From Sphingobacterium zeae (GTDB lineage: Bacteria; Bacteroidota; Bacteroidia; Sphingobacteriales; Sphingobacteriaceae), in the NCBI RefSeq assembly GCF_030818895.1, contig NZ_JAUTBA010000001.1, forward strand, positions 1,674,001-1,738,000: a stretch of 64,000 bases of DNA, read 5' to 3'. Position 1 is the stretch's first letter. Every line of letters starts with the position of its first letter. Positions 8,928 through 17,404 of this stretch are shown piece after piece. The position numbers and the translations under genes were made by a program. The notes beneath the pieces were generated by a model. The model saw only the letters and a list, made by a program, of their open reading frames with translations. It made no database searches and was not told the origin of the DNA.

Positions 8928-10065
8928 ATTCGGGCAATTTAGGAGTCATCATACGTTGTTGTGTACTACTACTGATTGCTCCCAGAAATTTGAGCACAGC
9001 ATTAATCTCTTCATTGCTAAGGTTTAGCTTTTTGAGCTTTGGCGAATGTATAGGCCTTGTTTTTGGGTCTATCGTCACGCTGCGTTGTATTGGTTCGGGA
9101 TTACCGAGGTTATAGAGCTGTACGACATCTAATAACGATGGAAAATTACCGTGGTGCATCCACGGGCCAGTTAGCGTAATCTCACGCAACGAAGGCGTTC
9201 GGAATGCGCCTATATCTTCCTGTTTACCACTAATATGGTAATGGCCGAAATCCTGCTGCTTGGTACCATATAACGTCTGTCCATCGTTGTGGAACTGATT
9301 ATCTGAAAATAGAGGCGTATTGTGACAGTTGATACAACGTGCTTTTGTCCGAAAAAGATGCAGCCCCCATACCTCTTCATCCGTCATCGCATTCTTATTT
9401 CCCTGGACAAAGCGGTCAAACTTGCTGTTATAACTACGAATGCCCCTTTCAAAAGTTGCAATCGACTGTTGAATGCGCAAGATATTGACCGTACTGTCTC
9501 CAAAGGCCGATTGGAACAAAGGGGCGTAACCAGCGATCTCCTGAATATGGCGAACAGCTACTTGGTGATCGGTGTTCATCTCCACACTGTCGGTTAGCGG
9601 AAACAATACCTGCGCTTCCAATGAAGACGACCGTCCATCCCAGAAGAAGGAACGGTAGTAGCCGACATTGTAGAGGGTCATGGCATTTCGCTTTCCTACT
9701 CGTCGACTATGTCCATGGGCCACACTCTTGCCGTCGCCCCAGCCCAGTTGTGGATCGTGACAGCTCACACAGGCCAACTGTTTTGTAGCCGAAAGCCTGG
9801 GGTCGAAAAATAGTATTTTCCCCAGCGCCGACTTTTCCTTGCTAAACGGGTTATCGGCAGGATACTGAACATGGGGCAAGGTGCCAATATCGACAAAGTT
9901 TGCCTTTACATCATCATCCAGATGTGGTTTCGGCCATCGCCTGCTATCGCCTGAGGAATATAGTTTGCGCCATAAGGCGATATCAGGAATATCTTGATCC
10001 TGCACAAAAGACAGTAAGATCACGACGACGCCCAATAAACCAAATACAAGTAATCTTCGTATCAT
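8926..10065 (-). CDS. Di-heme cytochrome c peroxidase (CcpA/MauG family)
   Basis: The protein is 379 residues. An N-terminal hydrophobic segment (MIRRLLVFGLLGVVVILLSF) serves as signal or anchor to the periplasm. Two heme c motifs are present: CVSCH at 99-103 and CINCH at 244-248. Between and after them are the family's FFWDGRSSSLEAQ and FRTPSLREI/PWMHHG blocks. The family reduces H2O2 or, in MauG relatives, oxidises protein side chains. The gene is last in a minus-strand operon with a sigma factor, FecR, SusC, SusD and a lipoprotein, 7 bases after the lipoprotein stop. That context suggests a role linked to the SusCD substrate or to metal/heme metabolism rather than general peroxide defence. 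Confidence 0.93.
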   Translation of the reverse strand: MIRRLLVFGLLGVVVILLSFVQDQDIPDIALWRKLYSSGDSRRWPKPHLDDDVKANFVDIGTLPHVQYPADNPFSKEKSALGKILFFDPRLSATKQLACVSCHDPQLGWGDGKSVAHGHSRRVGKRNAMTLYNVGYYRSFFWDGRSSSLEAQVLFPLTDSVEMNTDHQVAVRHIQEIAGYAPLFQSAFGDSTVNILRIQQSIATFERGIRSYNSKFDRFVQGNKNAMTDEEVWGLHLFRTKARCINCHNTPLFSDNQFHNDGQTLYGTKQQDFGHYHISGKQEDIGAFRTPSLREITLTGPWMHHGNFPSLLDVVQLYNLGNPEPIQRSVTIDPKTRPIHSPKLKKLNLSNEEINAVLKFLGAISSSTQQRMMTPKLPE

Positions 10066-10072
10066 TTGTTAT

Positions 10073-10726
10073 TTACAATTCTAACGCTTTGGTACTTAAT
10101 TTATATTTACGGGTAACTTTATTGGATCCACCGATCGCTGTCTCGTTAAAATTAACCTCCAGGTCGATTAATCCCTGTTTTAAATCGTAGGTTCCCGCAC
10201 CACTGATACTGATTTCGAAAAATTCCATATCTTTCCGTTCTGTGGCAGCTTCGGTTTTCTTGTAGATTTTTACCTGTTGCTCCTTTACAGTCACTTTACC
10301 GAGCTGGCTGTTATGCTGATCGGGTAAGAATTGCAATACCTGGTCTACATTGATACCTGCCGTTTTGATGTTTGTCGTACCGATCTTATCGCTGTATAGT
10401 GTGACCATCTGGAAAAGATTGACTCCACTATCGGTTACATAGGGATTGGTAAAGCCCATGTATGTGGTGTCCGTTTTAGACACTGTGGGATAATGTGCGC
10501 GGATACGTTTTCCCCAGGTTTCTGTGGCCTCATCAAAACGGTAGATATATAGTTCAAAATAAGGATCCGAACTCGTAAAGGTAGCGATAGCATTATTGTC
10601 TGGCTTAGGAACATATTCTGGCTCCGGAGCCACGGTACTATCTTTACTACAGGAGATGGTGGAAAATAGGATACTGCAGATAGTGACGAATTTGGATAAC
10701 TTAAGGATTGCTTTTAAACTGTTCAT
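10073..10726 (-). CDS. Lipoprotein of SusCD-peroxidase operon, function unknown
   Basis: The protein is 217 residues. It starts with a signal peptide ending in the lipobox SILFSTISC (Cys at about residue 26), followed by a short Pro-rich linker. The remainder looks all-beta, with alternating hydrophobic strands such as YFELYIYRFDE and YDLKQGLIDLEVNFNET. I recognise no named family. It lies 42 bases downstream of susD and 7 bases upstream of the di-heme peroxidase gene, so it is almost certainly co-expressed with them. It may be an accessory surface-exposed binding lipoprotein, comparable to the SusE/F position in carbohydrate loci, but that is inference. Confidence 0.8.
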   Translation of the reverse strand: MNSLKAILKLSKFVTICSILFSTISCSKDSTVAPEPEYVPKPDNNAIATFTSSDPYFELYIYRFDEATETWGKRIRAHYPTVSKTDTTYMGFTNPYVTDSGVNLFQMVTLYSDKIGTTNIKTAGINVDQVLQFLPDQHNSQLGKVTVKEQQVKIYKKTEAATERKDMEFFEISISGAGTYDLKQGLIDLEVNFNETAIGGSNKVTRKYKLSTKALEL

Positions 10727-10768
10727 GTCGTATTTTATTAATTTGTATTTTAGTGTTGCTGATTAATA

Positions 10769-12148
10769 TTAATAGCCAGGATTCTGTATCATGCGCTTAT
10801 TGGAAAGCACCGACTGCTTTGGGATGGGCAATACCATATGATCATTTGGAAAAGTGACGTTACAGTTTGTCCCTGTACAGTCATTGCGCTTAACAGATAG
10901 CCCCCTGCGCATCAAATCAAGGTATAAAAGTCCTTCAAGACAGAGCTCGCGGCGACGTTCGTCAAGGATCTCATTGATCAACAGATTTTTTGTATTGAAA
11001 ACGTAAGCTCCGAGCTTCGGATTACCGCGGAGTCGGATGGCATTCAAACTCAAAACAGCCTCATCGGTATAGCCTAGTTCAGCTGCTGCCTCCGCGTGAA
11101 TCAAGTACATTTCCGAGAGGCGGATCAACTTGACACTAGTTACTGCCGTTTGTAGTGTTGGATATTTAAATATCCCACCGGCTGCTCTTACATCATCTTG
11201 GCCAAACAGTCCGAGGAGATCCTGACTTGGCCTAAACTGATAATAGGAATTACTGGCCTCCTTGACATAGTAACTACCGATTGAGTTGCCGGAATAATTG
11301 CTCGGAACGGCCAGCTCAAGAATAGATTCTTTGGTATTGGCCTGTTTCCAGCTGTCGATGTACTCAGCATGGTTATAAAGGGAATAGTTTGCTTTGAGCA
11401 GTTCGGCGCTGAAGGCATAAGCCTTTTGCCAATCGTTGCGATTGAGGGCCAGCCTTGCCTGAAGCGCTTTACTTGCCTGTAGGCTCATGTATATTTTGGC
11501 ATTGCCCTCAAATACGGTTTTGCTATTGGCAAATAACGAATCAGCCAGATTCAGATCACTTTCGATATGTTGGTATACTTCTGCCACGGTAGAACGTGCT
11601 ATTTGTGCATCTTTGGGGAGAATTGTGCTTTTGGCAAGTATGATACCCATATGCGAAGCATCCTTTGTATAAAGATAGGGCTGCGCATAGAACTGTACGA
11701 GATCAAAATGAACCAATGCCCGCAAGCCATACGCCTGCGCCATGATATGGTTGCGTTCAAGTGTACTGATATTGGTTATTGCCGGGACGCGTTTGATGAT
11801 ATTATTGATGGCATTGAGCAGCGTGTACTGATAGCTGTATAGTTTGTTCATCGTATCATTGTCAGCATCAGTCTCAAATGAATAGACATCTAACAGCGTT
11901 GTTCTACCCGCTGCGGCAAATGTCAAATTGCCACCGAGTAGATCGGGGTAAACCATGCGTACACCATTGTAGTAGTCCGACTGAAATAGGTTGTTGTACA
12001 CCCCTGCAAGGGCTGATTTTGCTCCCTGCATATCGGAGAAAATAAGGTCTACCGAAACCTCGTTTTCCGGTTCTTTATCTAAGAATTTTGAGCAGCTCAT
12101 TGTGCTCCAGGCCAAAAGGAAAGCAACACTTAGTGTCTTTATGTTCAT
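10769..12148 (-). CDS. SusD/RagB family outer-membrane lipoprotein
   Basis: The protein is 459 residues from the ATG at 12148, giving MNIKTLSVAFLLAWSTMSC with a lipobox. The open frame extends 45 codons further upstream into the susC gene, but that extension has no signal peptide and is rejected. Features of the family are visible: the N-terminal KFLDKEPENEVS, the TPR-like helical middle (ALRALVHFDLVQFYAQPY), and near the C-terminus LNAIRLRGNP, DERRRELCLEG and the terminal IQNPGY. It should form the lid of the SusC transporter encoded 19 bases upstream, capturing ligand at the cell surface. The protein is shorter than many sugar-specific SusDs, and the ligand is unknown. Confidence 0.93.
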   Translation of the reverse strand: MNIKTLSVAFLLAWSTMSCSKFLDKEPENEVSVDLIFSDMQGAKSALAGVYNNLFQSDYYNGVRMVYPDLLGGNLTFAAAGRTTLLDVYSFETDADNDTMNKLYSYQYTLLNAINNIIKRVPAITNISTLERNHIMAQAYGLRALVHFDLVQFYAQPYLYTKDASHMGIILAKSTILPKDAQIARSTVAEVYQHIESDLNLADSLFANSKTVFEGNAKIYMSLQASKALQARLALNRNDWQKAYAFSAELLKANYSLYNHAEYIDSWKQANTKESILELAVPSNYSGNSIGSYYVKEASNSYYQFRPSQDLLGLFGQDDVRAAGGIFKYPTLQTAVTSVKLIRLSEMYLIHAEAAAELGYTDEAVLSLNAIRLRGNPKLGAYVFNTKNLLINEILDERRRELCLEGLLYLDLMRRGLSVKRNDCTGTNCNVTFPNDHMVLPIPKQSVLSNKRMIQNPGY

Positions 12149-12167
12149 AACTCGAATTATTGAAAGA

Positions 12168-15100
12168 TTAAAGTGTGGTTCGTAAACCAATCGAAAAGTT
12201 ACGTGTCTCAGGATAGATAAATCGGTATTCGCGGATGCCGTTTCTGCCCGCCGGACTTTTGTCTTTGAACCAATAGAATACATTGGTTACATTGAAGCTC
12301 AATGCTGTCTGTCCTATACCCATCCGTTTCATTAAACGATCGGCCAAACGATAGCTTAAGGAAGCGTTGCTTAGCTTGATATAGGTCATGCTGTACAAAT
12401 AGCGGGAAGAGTTATTAACTGGTGAGCTGGAGTTTAGCTTTGGAATTGCCGTGATATCGCCCACCTGCTGCCATCGATCCAGCAAATTGACCGACATATT
12501 GGAGTTTGACAGACTATTTCCATCCCGTAAATAGGTTGTGGCTACAAACTTGTTGCCACCAAGATTATATTGTAAATTGAGCGTAAGCTGAAATCCCTTC
12601 CATCCCAAATTGTTAATAAGACTACCCTGAAAATCGGGCATCGCATTCCCCAGCAATTGGTAGGCGCTCTGCCCCATAGCCCGTATTTCGGTTCTGTTGA
12701 CCACATCACCATTGGGGGTGTAGAAACCTTCCTCCCCGGTATTGGGATCTACGCCGGCCCATCTGATCCCCCACAATGATGTAGCGCTGTATCCTACCCG
12801 CTGGCCTGCACCTATGTTATCTGAGGAGTTTGCAGCATACAGCTCAATCAATGGATTATTAAACGAAGTCACCTTGTTTTTATTCCAGCCACCGATAAGT
12901 GTACTGTTCCATGTGACCTTGGACTGTTTTAACCATTGGTAGGCAACGCTCAAATCCAGTCCTTGATTGTACATGTTTCCTGAATTGAGCGGCATACCAC
13001 CATAACCTGTTTCCAGTGGCACACTGATATTTGCGATCAGATTGCGGATATTGTTTCGGTATAAATCCAGTGCCACACGTAACCTATTGAAAGCATTCAG
13101 GTCAACGCCAACATTAAACTTGATATTCGTTTCCCAGCCTAAGTCCGGATTTTCCGCCGCAGAAGAAGATGGGCTTGCACTTATCTGTCCGCCATAGGTC
13201 ACATTGTTGAATTTGTATAAACCTCTCGACGCATAGGATCCAATCCGCGAATTGCCTGTCGTTCCGAAGCTACCGCGTAAACGCAAAAAGTCTATTGCCT
13301 GAATGGCTTGCATAAATTTTTCATTGCTGATATTCCATCCCAATCCAAGCGCTCCATTCAGCGCCACCTGTTTGTCGCCACCAAACATAGACGACTGATC
13401 TGCACGGCCACTGAGAGAAGCATAAAATCGCTTGTCATAGTCGTAGTTCATCTGGACATAGTTGGATACTGTCGCGTCCGAGATTTTCGACGAAGAAGAC
13501 GTCTTGGTGCTTGCGAGCCCGATTGCGATGACGCGGTCGTAGGTAAATCCGCTACCCTGCCCAACTAGTAAATTGCTGTATTGATCTTTTAGCTCCATCC
13601 CCGCAATTCCGACAAAGCGGTGTCCACTTCGCCATTTTGGACTGTAGGTAAGCTGTAGCATGGAAGTCCAGCTGTATGTCGTTCGGTCATTGATGCGCAG
13701 ACGCCCATCTTTGGCAATGGAGGCGCCGGCGATACCCGAAAGAAAAGTTTCCTGCTTGGACTGCAGCATATTTCCGCCTATCGCTCCGCGCAAGCTTAGA
13801 AAAGGTAAAAGTGCATATTGCAGTTCGATCCGTGCGGTCCCTGTAAAAGCCAACGCTTTATCCGTATTTTCGGCTAATGCTGCGACTGGATTGACGAGGC
13901 CTAAGAAGGTGCTGTAACTTCCATCTTCCTGATAGGGGGTTATATTGGGCGGCATATAAGCGGCATTGGCGAATTGGTCGAGACCTTCCCGCCGCATCAG
14001 TGCCGGCGATATGGTGGTGGTCATTTGAAGCCTGTCGCTAAACTGATTATAATAACGTATAGAGCTTGTGTATTGCTTCAAACCATTTCCAGGACTGGCG
14101 TTTTGCTGATTACGGTAGCCCATGGAAAGATAATATGTATCTTTACCTTTCCCGCCCGAAAGAGACAGATTGATATTATCATAACGTGCATTACGTGACG
14201 TCAGTCCAAACCAGTCGGTATCGATGGTGTTGCTACCTGCCTTTTTTGAGGCATCAGTTGCCGTTGAGCCCGTATTTATATAAAACTCTCGCAGTAATTC
14301 GTAGTATTGCGGTCCGGAGAGTAATTTCATTTGGTTGATAAACGTGGAGACCCCGGTATTGTAAGAGGCTGTTAGCTGTGCCTTGCCACTGCGACCAGAT
14401 TTGGTCGTGATCAAAATAACACCATTTGCCGCGTTTGCGCCATAGATTGCTGTTGCGGCAGCATCCTTAAGTACTGAAATGGATTCAATATCCAATGGGT
14501 TGATTCCTGCGATCGGATTCAGCAAGGTCTCCCCCGTGAATAGTGAATTGGCATCGCCTATTTCCTGTTCTTGTACAACAACACCATCAACAACGTACAG
14601 CGGCTGCGAAGAGGTCGATCGTCCGGTATTGCTTGTTAGGTTTGTCAGTGTTCCCTGGCCGCGAATATGAAGCTTAACAGGGGTGCCTAGGGAAGTGCTG
14701 GGTTCGACATATAATCCCGGCACTAGTCCTTCCAGCATTTTATCTACGCTTTCTATTGGCCGGTCGGCTTGCAAATCCTTGGCGCTGATCGTATACACAC
14801 TCCCAATCATCTCTTCGCGTAGTTTCGGTGCTTCGTAGGTGCTGCTGACAAATACTTCCTCAAGTTGTTGATCTAATGGAACCAGTTTGATCCGCTGAAA
14901 TGCGGTATCCACCTTAATGTCGTAATTTTGATAGCCCAAGTAACGTATTCCAATTTCCTGGCCGCGATTTTCAGCTGCGGTCAGTATGCGATATCGTCCT
15001 AAACTATCAGTGCGATAGGTTTTGTTTTCTTTCCTAAGTATTAGCGTCGCTCCGGCCAATGGCAAGCCTTTTTTTGCATCTGTCACTACACCGTTGAGCA

Positions 15101-15416
15101 ATATGGGCTTAGCTGCCTTGCTGACGGCAATAACGTTAGAGCGTTTGATTCGCTGAAAGCGCAGCTGATGTGTCGATGCTAGCCTAGACAAATACGTGTC
15201 TATGTTCTCTTTGGCCGTGGGAAGAGGAACACGGCGCTGCAGTCCGATGGAAGCGTCGTAGGAAAAATGTACGGCGTGCTGCTGGGTCAATAATTTAAAA
15301 GCAGTTTCCAAGGTTCCTTGCCCGGGCGTGCTTTGTGCGGAAACGGCCCCAGCGGATAGTAGGAAAATGGTGTTCAATAAGAAGGTTCGTCTTACTGTTT
15401 CTTTAATAAAGCACAT
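12168..15416 (-). CDS. SusC/RagA family TonB-linked outer-membrane transporter with STN domain
   Basis: The protein is 1082 residues. Domains in order: signal peptide (about 1-27, ending AVSAQ), STN signalling domain (about 36-98), carboxypeptidase-D-like beta-sandwich (about 108-185), plug (about 195-340, with SVDKMLEGLVPGLYV, LYVVDGVV and the SusC motif DAAATAIYGANAANGVILIT), then a beta-barrel ending in a Phe-rich strand RNFSIGLRTTL. The STN domain contacts an anti-sigma factor in the periplasm; the FecR gene upstream overlaps this gene by 14 bases, so substrate binding is likely signalled to the ECF sigma factor. It imports an unknown ligand with the SusD partner, using TonB energy. Confidence 0.95.
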   Translation of the reverse strand: MCFIKETVRRTFLLNTIFLLSAGAVSAQSTPGQGTLETAFKLLTQQHAVHFSYDASIGLQRRVPLPTAKENIDTYLSRLASTHQLRFQRIKRSNVIAVSKAAKPILLNGVVTDAKKGLPLAGATLILRKENKTYRTDSLGRYRILTAAENRGQEIGIRYLGYQNYDIKVDTAFQRIKLVPLDQQLEEVFVSSTYEAPKLREEMIGSVYTISAKDLQADRPIESVDKMLEGLVPGLYVEPSTSLGTPVKLHIRGQGTLTNLTSNTGRSTSSQPLYVVDGVVVQEQEIGDANSLFTGETLLNPIAGINPLDIESISVLKDAAATAIYGANAANGVILITTKSGRSGKAQLTASYNTGVSTFINQMKLLSGPQYYELLREFYINTGSTATDASKKAGSNTIDTDWFGLTSRNARYDNINLSLSGGKGKDTYYLSMGYRNQQNASPGNGLKQYTSSIRYYNQFSDRLQMTTTISPALMRREGLDQFANAAYMPPNITPYQEDGSYSTFLGLVNPVAALAENTDKALAFTGTARIELQYALLPFLSLRGAIGGNMLQSKQETFLSGIAGASIAKDGRLRINDRTTYSWTSMLQLTYSPKWRSGHRFVGIAGMELKDQYSNLLVGQGSGFTYDRVIAIGLASTKTSSSSKISDATVSNYVQMNYDYDKRFYASLSGRADQSSMFGGDKQVALNGALGLGWNISNEKFMQAIQAIDFLRLRGSFGTTGNSRIGSYASRGLYKFNNVTYGGQISASPSSSAAENPDLGWETNIKFNVGVDLNAFNRLRVALDLYRNNIRNLIANISVPLETGYGGMPLNSGNMYNQGLDLSVAYQWLKQSKVTWNSTLIGGWNKNKVTSFNNPLIELYAANSSDNIGAGQRVGYSATSLWGIRWAGVDPNTGEEGFYTPNGDVVNRTEIRAMGQSAYQLLGNAMPDFQGSLINNLGWKGFQLTLNLQYNLGGNKFVATTYLRDGNSLSNSNMSVNLLDRWQQVGDITAIPKLNSSSPVNNSSRYLYSMTYIKLSNASLSYRLADRLMKRMGIGQTALSFNVTNVFYWFKDKSPAGRNGIREYRFIYPETRNFSIGLRTTL

Positions 15417-16473
15417 ACGTATCTTTTGCTATTTTTTTTGATGACAATTCTTTTGAAAAACAAATCGCGGCGAGTGCAGCCTCAACAGGCAGCTTCTCAA
15501 AATGCCCGGTATATCTCCATCGCGCATCGGGTTTGCGTAGGGAGAGGTGGATGCCATAATATTGCGTCATTTTCCGGGCGACTTCAGCGAAAGGAGCATT
15601 TTGAAAATGTAAAATACCTTCCGGAAAATTATTGATCTGTGTGGGCGCAAATTTATCGAGATGGATATTCGTAGTGGTGACATACCCCTGTTGCCCAGGA
15701 TTGAGCAGAATTTGTTTTTTATTGTTGCGGTTGGTCAGTTTAATCTTTCCGGAAAACAAACTTACACGGGTGTTTTTTGAATCAACTTGCTCCACCAAAA
15801 ATTGTGTCCCCAATACCGTCACTAAGGCATTATCTGTTTTTACTGCAAATGTGCGGCCTGCGTTTTTTGAAATATTAAAGTGTGCATCACCGTTCAGCAG
15901 AACACACATGGTATCCTTACTGAAATGTTTTGGATAATGTAGTGTACTTCCACCCATCAACGTAATCTGGCTTCCATCACTGAGGTTAACCTTGATCATT
16001 CTGCCATTTTTGGTAGCGACATGAAGCCATTCTTCAGTAGAGGTAGGATGTAAGGCGAGCGTAGGTTGAGTCGTGCCTTTAAGAAAAATCTGATGGAATG
16101 AAAATGCACCGATGAGTAGGATAGAAGCTGCAGCAATCCATCGCCATTTTCCTCCTAGCTGATGTGTTTTTGCAGTTGCTTTGCTTTCCAGCTTTGCAAA
16201 TAGTTTATCTTTTTCAACTTGCAATTCCCCTTCGCTGATATGCACGTTTAGGGCATCCAACATCGTCCTTGCTTCAGTAACAAGATGTAATTTATCTGGA
16301 TTTTCTGCAATCCATGTCGTCCAAAAATGAATTTCCGCTCGTTTTGCGTTTCCATTGTGATAAGACACAAAACTCTCATCGGTTACTAAATCAACGCTAT
16401 CGTTGTAAATTTTTTTCATGTATATATGAGTGTAGAGGAGAGAAATCCAGTTTTTTACCGGATTATTTTTCAT
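15403..16473 (-). CDS. FecR family anti-sigma factor
   Basis: The protein is 356 residues with a cytoplasmic N-terminal sigma-binding region, a single membrane helix near residue 130 (WRWIAAASILLIGAFSF), then a periplasmic FecR domain with GGSTLHYPKHFSKD and TFAVKTDNALVTVLGTQFLV, and a C-terminal STN-like/DUF4974 segment (FAEVARKMTQYYGIHL). It should hold the neighbouring ECF sigma inactive until SusC signals. The ATG at 16473 overlaps the end of the sigma gene by 11 bases; an internal ATG at 16419 (MKKIYND) is an alternative start, since the first 18 residues are not typical of the family. Confidence 0.92.
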   Translation of the reverse strand: MKNNPVKNWISLLYTHIYMKKIYNDSVDLVTDESFVSYHNGNAKRAEIHFWTTWIAENPDKLHLVTEARTMLDALNVHISEGELQVEKDKLFAKLESKATAKTHQLGGKWRWIAAASILLIGAFSFHQIFLKGTTQPTLALHPTSTEEWLHVATKNGRMIKVNLSDGSQITLMGGSTLHYPKHFSKDTMCVLLNGDAHFNISKNAGRTFAVKTDNALVTVLGTQFLVEQVDSKNTRVSLFSGKIKLTNRNNKKQILLNPGQQGYVTTTNIHLDKFAPTQINNFPEGILHFQNAPFAEVARKMTQYYGIHLSLRKPDARWRYTGHFEKLPVEAALAAICFSKELSSKKIAKDTYVLY

Positions 16474-16987
16474 TTTTTTTCTTTAAAACCTTAATGGCTT
16501 CATAAACAAGGTTATAGATTGTTCGTTGACTATTTCCAGTTTCAGATGCAATTTGTTCATAAGACTTGTTTTGAAAAAACCTGAGATCAATCACCTGTCT
16601 TTGTTTCGGGGTGAGGGATTCCAAAGCTTGAATTAAACGGGTACTCGCTTCGCGAATGGATTCCTGTTGTATGAGGACCGTCTCGTGTGAAGGAGCATTG
16701 TCATTGGACCGATAATTTGTTATCGCCAATTTTTCATCCAATAACCGACGGTCATTCAGAATACGGCGCAACCATGTCATCAAATATGATTTGATATTAT
16801 CGACAGGAGGCAGGCGGTCACGTTTTTCCCATAATTCTAAAAATAGATGTTGTATACCATCTTTTACGGCTTCACGCGAATATCCTAGCATCATGCCATA
16901 GGCAAAAAGCTCTCTGTATACTAAGTCATATAAGGATTCAAAGGCCTCACTCGACCCTTTCAATGTAGCTATCCAATGTTGTCTCAT
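16463..16987 (-). CDS. ECF-type RNA polymerase sigma factor
   Basis: The protein is 174 residues. Region 2 spans roughly 12-78 (YDLVYRELFAYGMMLG through WLRRILNDRR) and region 4 roughly 113-168 (LESLTPKQRQVIDLRFF, SYEQIASETGNSQRTIYNLV). This is the FecI-like subgroup that Bacteroidota use with FecR and SusC partners. It is the first gene of the operon running to the peroxidase gene at 8926, so it probably activates its own operon or a promoter inside it. A well-matched housekeeping promoter lies just upstream (17001-17033). No anti-sigma domain is fused. Confidence 0.95.
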   Translation of the reverse strand: MRQHWIATLKGSSEAFESLYDLVYRELFAYGMMLGYSREAVKDGIQHLFLELWEKRDRLPPVDNIKSYLMTWLRRILNDRRLLDEKLAITNYRSNDNAPSHETVLIQQESIREASTRLIQALESLTPKQRQVIDLRFFQNKSYEQIASETGNSQRTIYNLVYEAIKVLKKKNEK

Positions 16988-17404
16988 GGTGTGAATGGCG
17001 CAAATCTACATTTTTATTTAGAATAATTACAAATAAGATTGATGTTTGGATCGCGCTTGAATGGATATATTAGCCTCTTGCTGTTGATATCACCTAGCTT
17101 AGATCAAACGTATTTCTCATTCTTCCCGTCGATTAAATTTTGACTATTGTTAAAAAGTTGCCGCAAAAGCCTTAAAGGTCAATAGCGTATGATTGGCGGT
17201 TGGTGCGTTCAAAGACGATTGCTAGTTAAGCAGGTTGAATGGTCGGTTCCGATGGTTCTTTTGAGATCGTTTGCGTAGAAAAAATAGTAGAATACATTCG
17301 TAAAAAGCTATTTTTAACTGGTAACCAATTTTTAAAAAGTAGCAGATAAACCTAAGGCGTCATTTCATAGCATGCTGGCTATAGAAATGAGCTTAAGAAT
17401 TTAA
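16988..17404. other. Divergent intergenic region (sigma factor / GH43)
   Basis: About 417 bases lie between divergent starts. On the minus side sits the sigma-factor promoter. On the plus side TATTTTTA at 17309-17316 resembles a -7 element, and directly after it the near-palindrome AACTGGTAACCAATT (17316-17330, arms of seven with one mismatch) could be an operator for the GH43 gene. The middle, 17040-17300, holds nothing I recognise. Confidence 0.4.
17001..17033 (-). promoter_or_regulatory. Bacteroidota-type promoter of the sigma-FecR-SusCD operon
   Basis: Read on the minus strand, TAGATTTG (17008-17001) matches the -7 consensus TAnnTTTG and TTTG (17033-17030) the -33 element, with 21 bases between. 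Transcription would start near 16994, leaving a leader of only a few bases before the ATG at 16987. This indicates basal expression by the primary sigma factor. Confidence 0.75.

Noticed and set aside
12149..12283. N-terminal extension of SusD into susC
   Set aside because: The extension lacks a signal peptide, whereas the ATG at 12148 gives a perfect lipoprotein signal.
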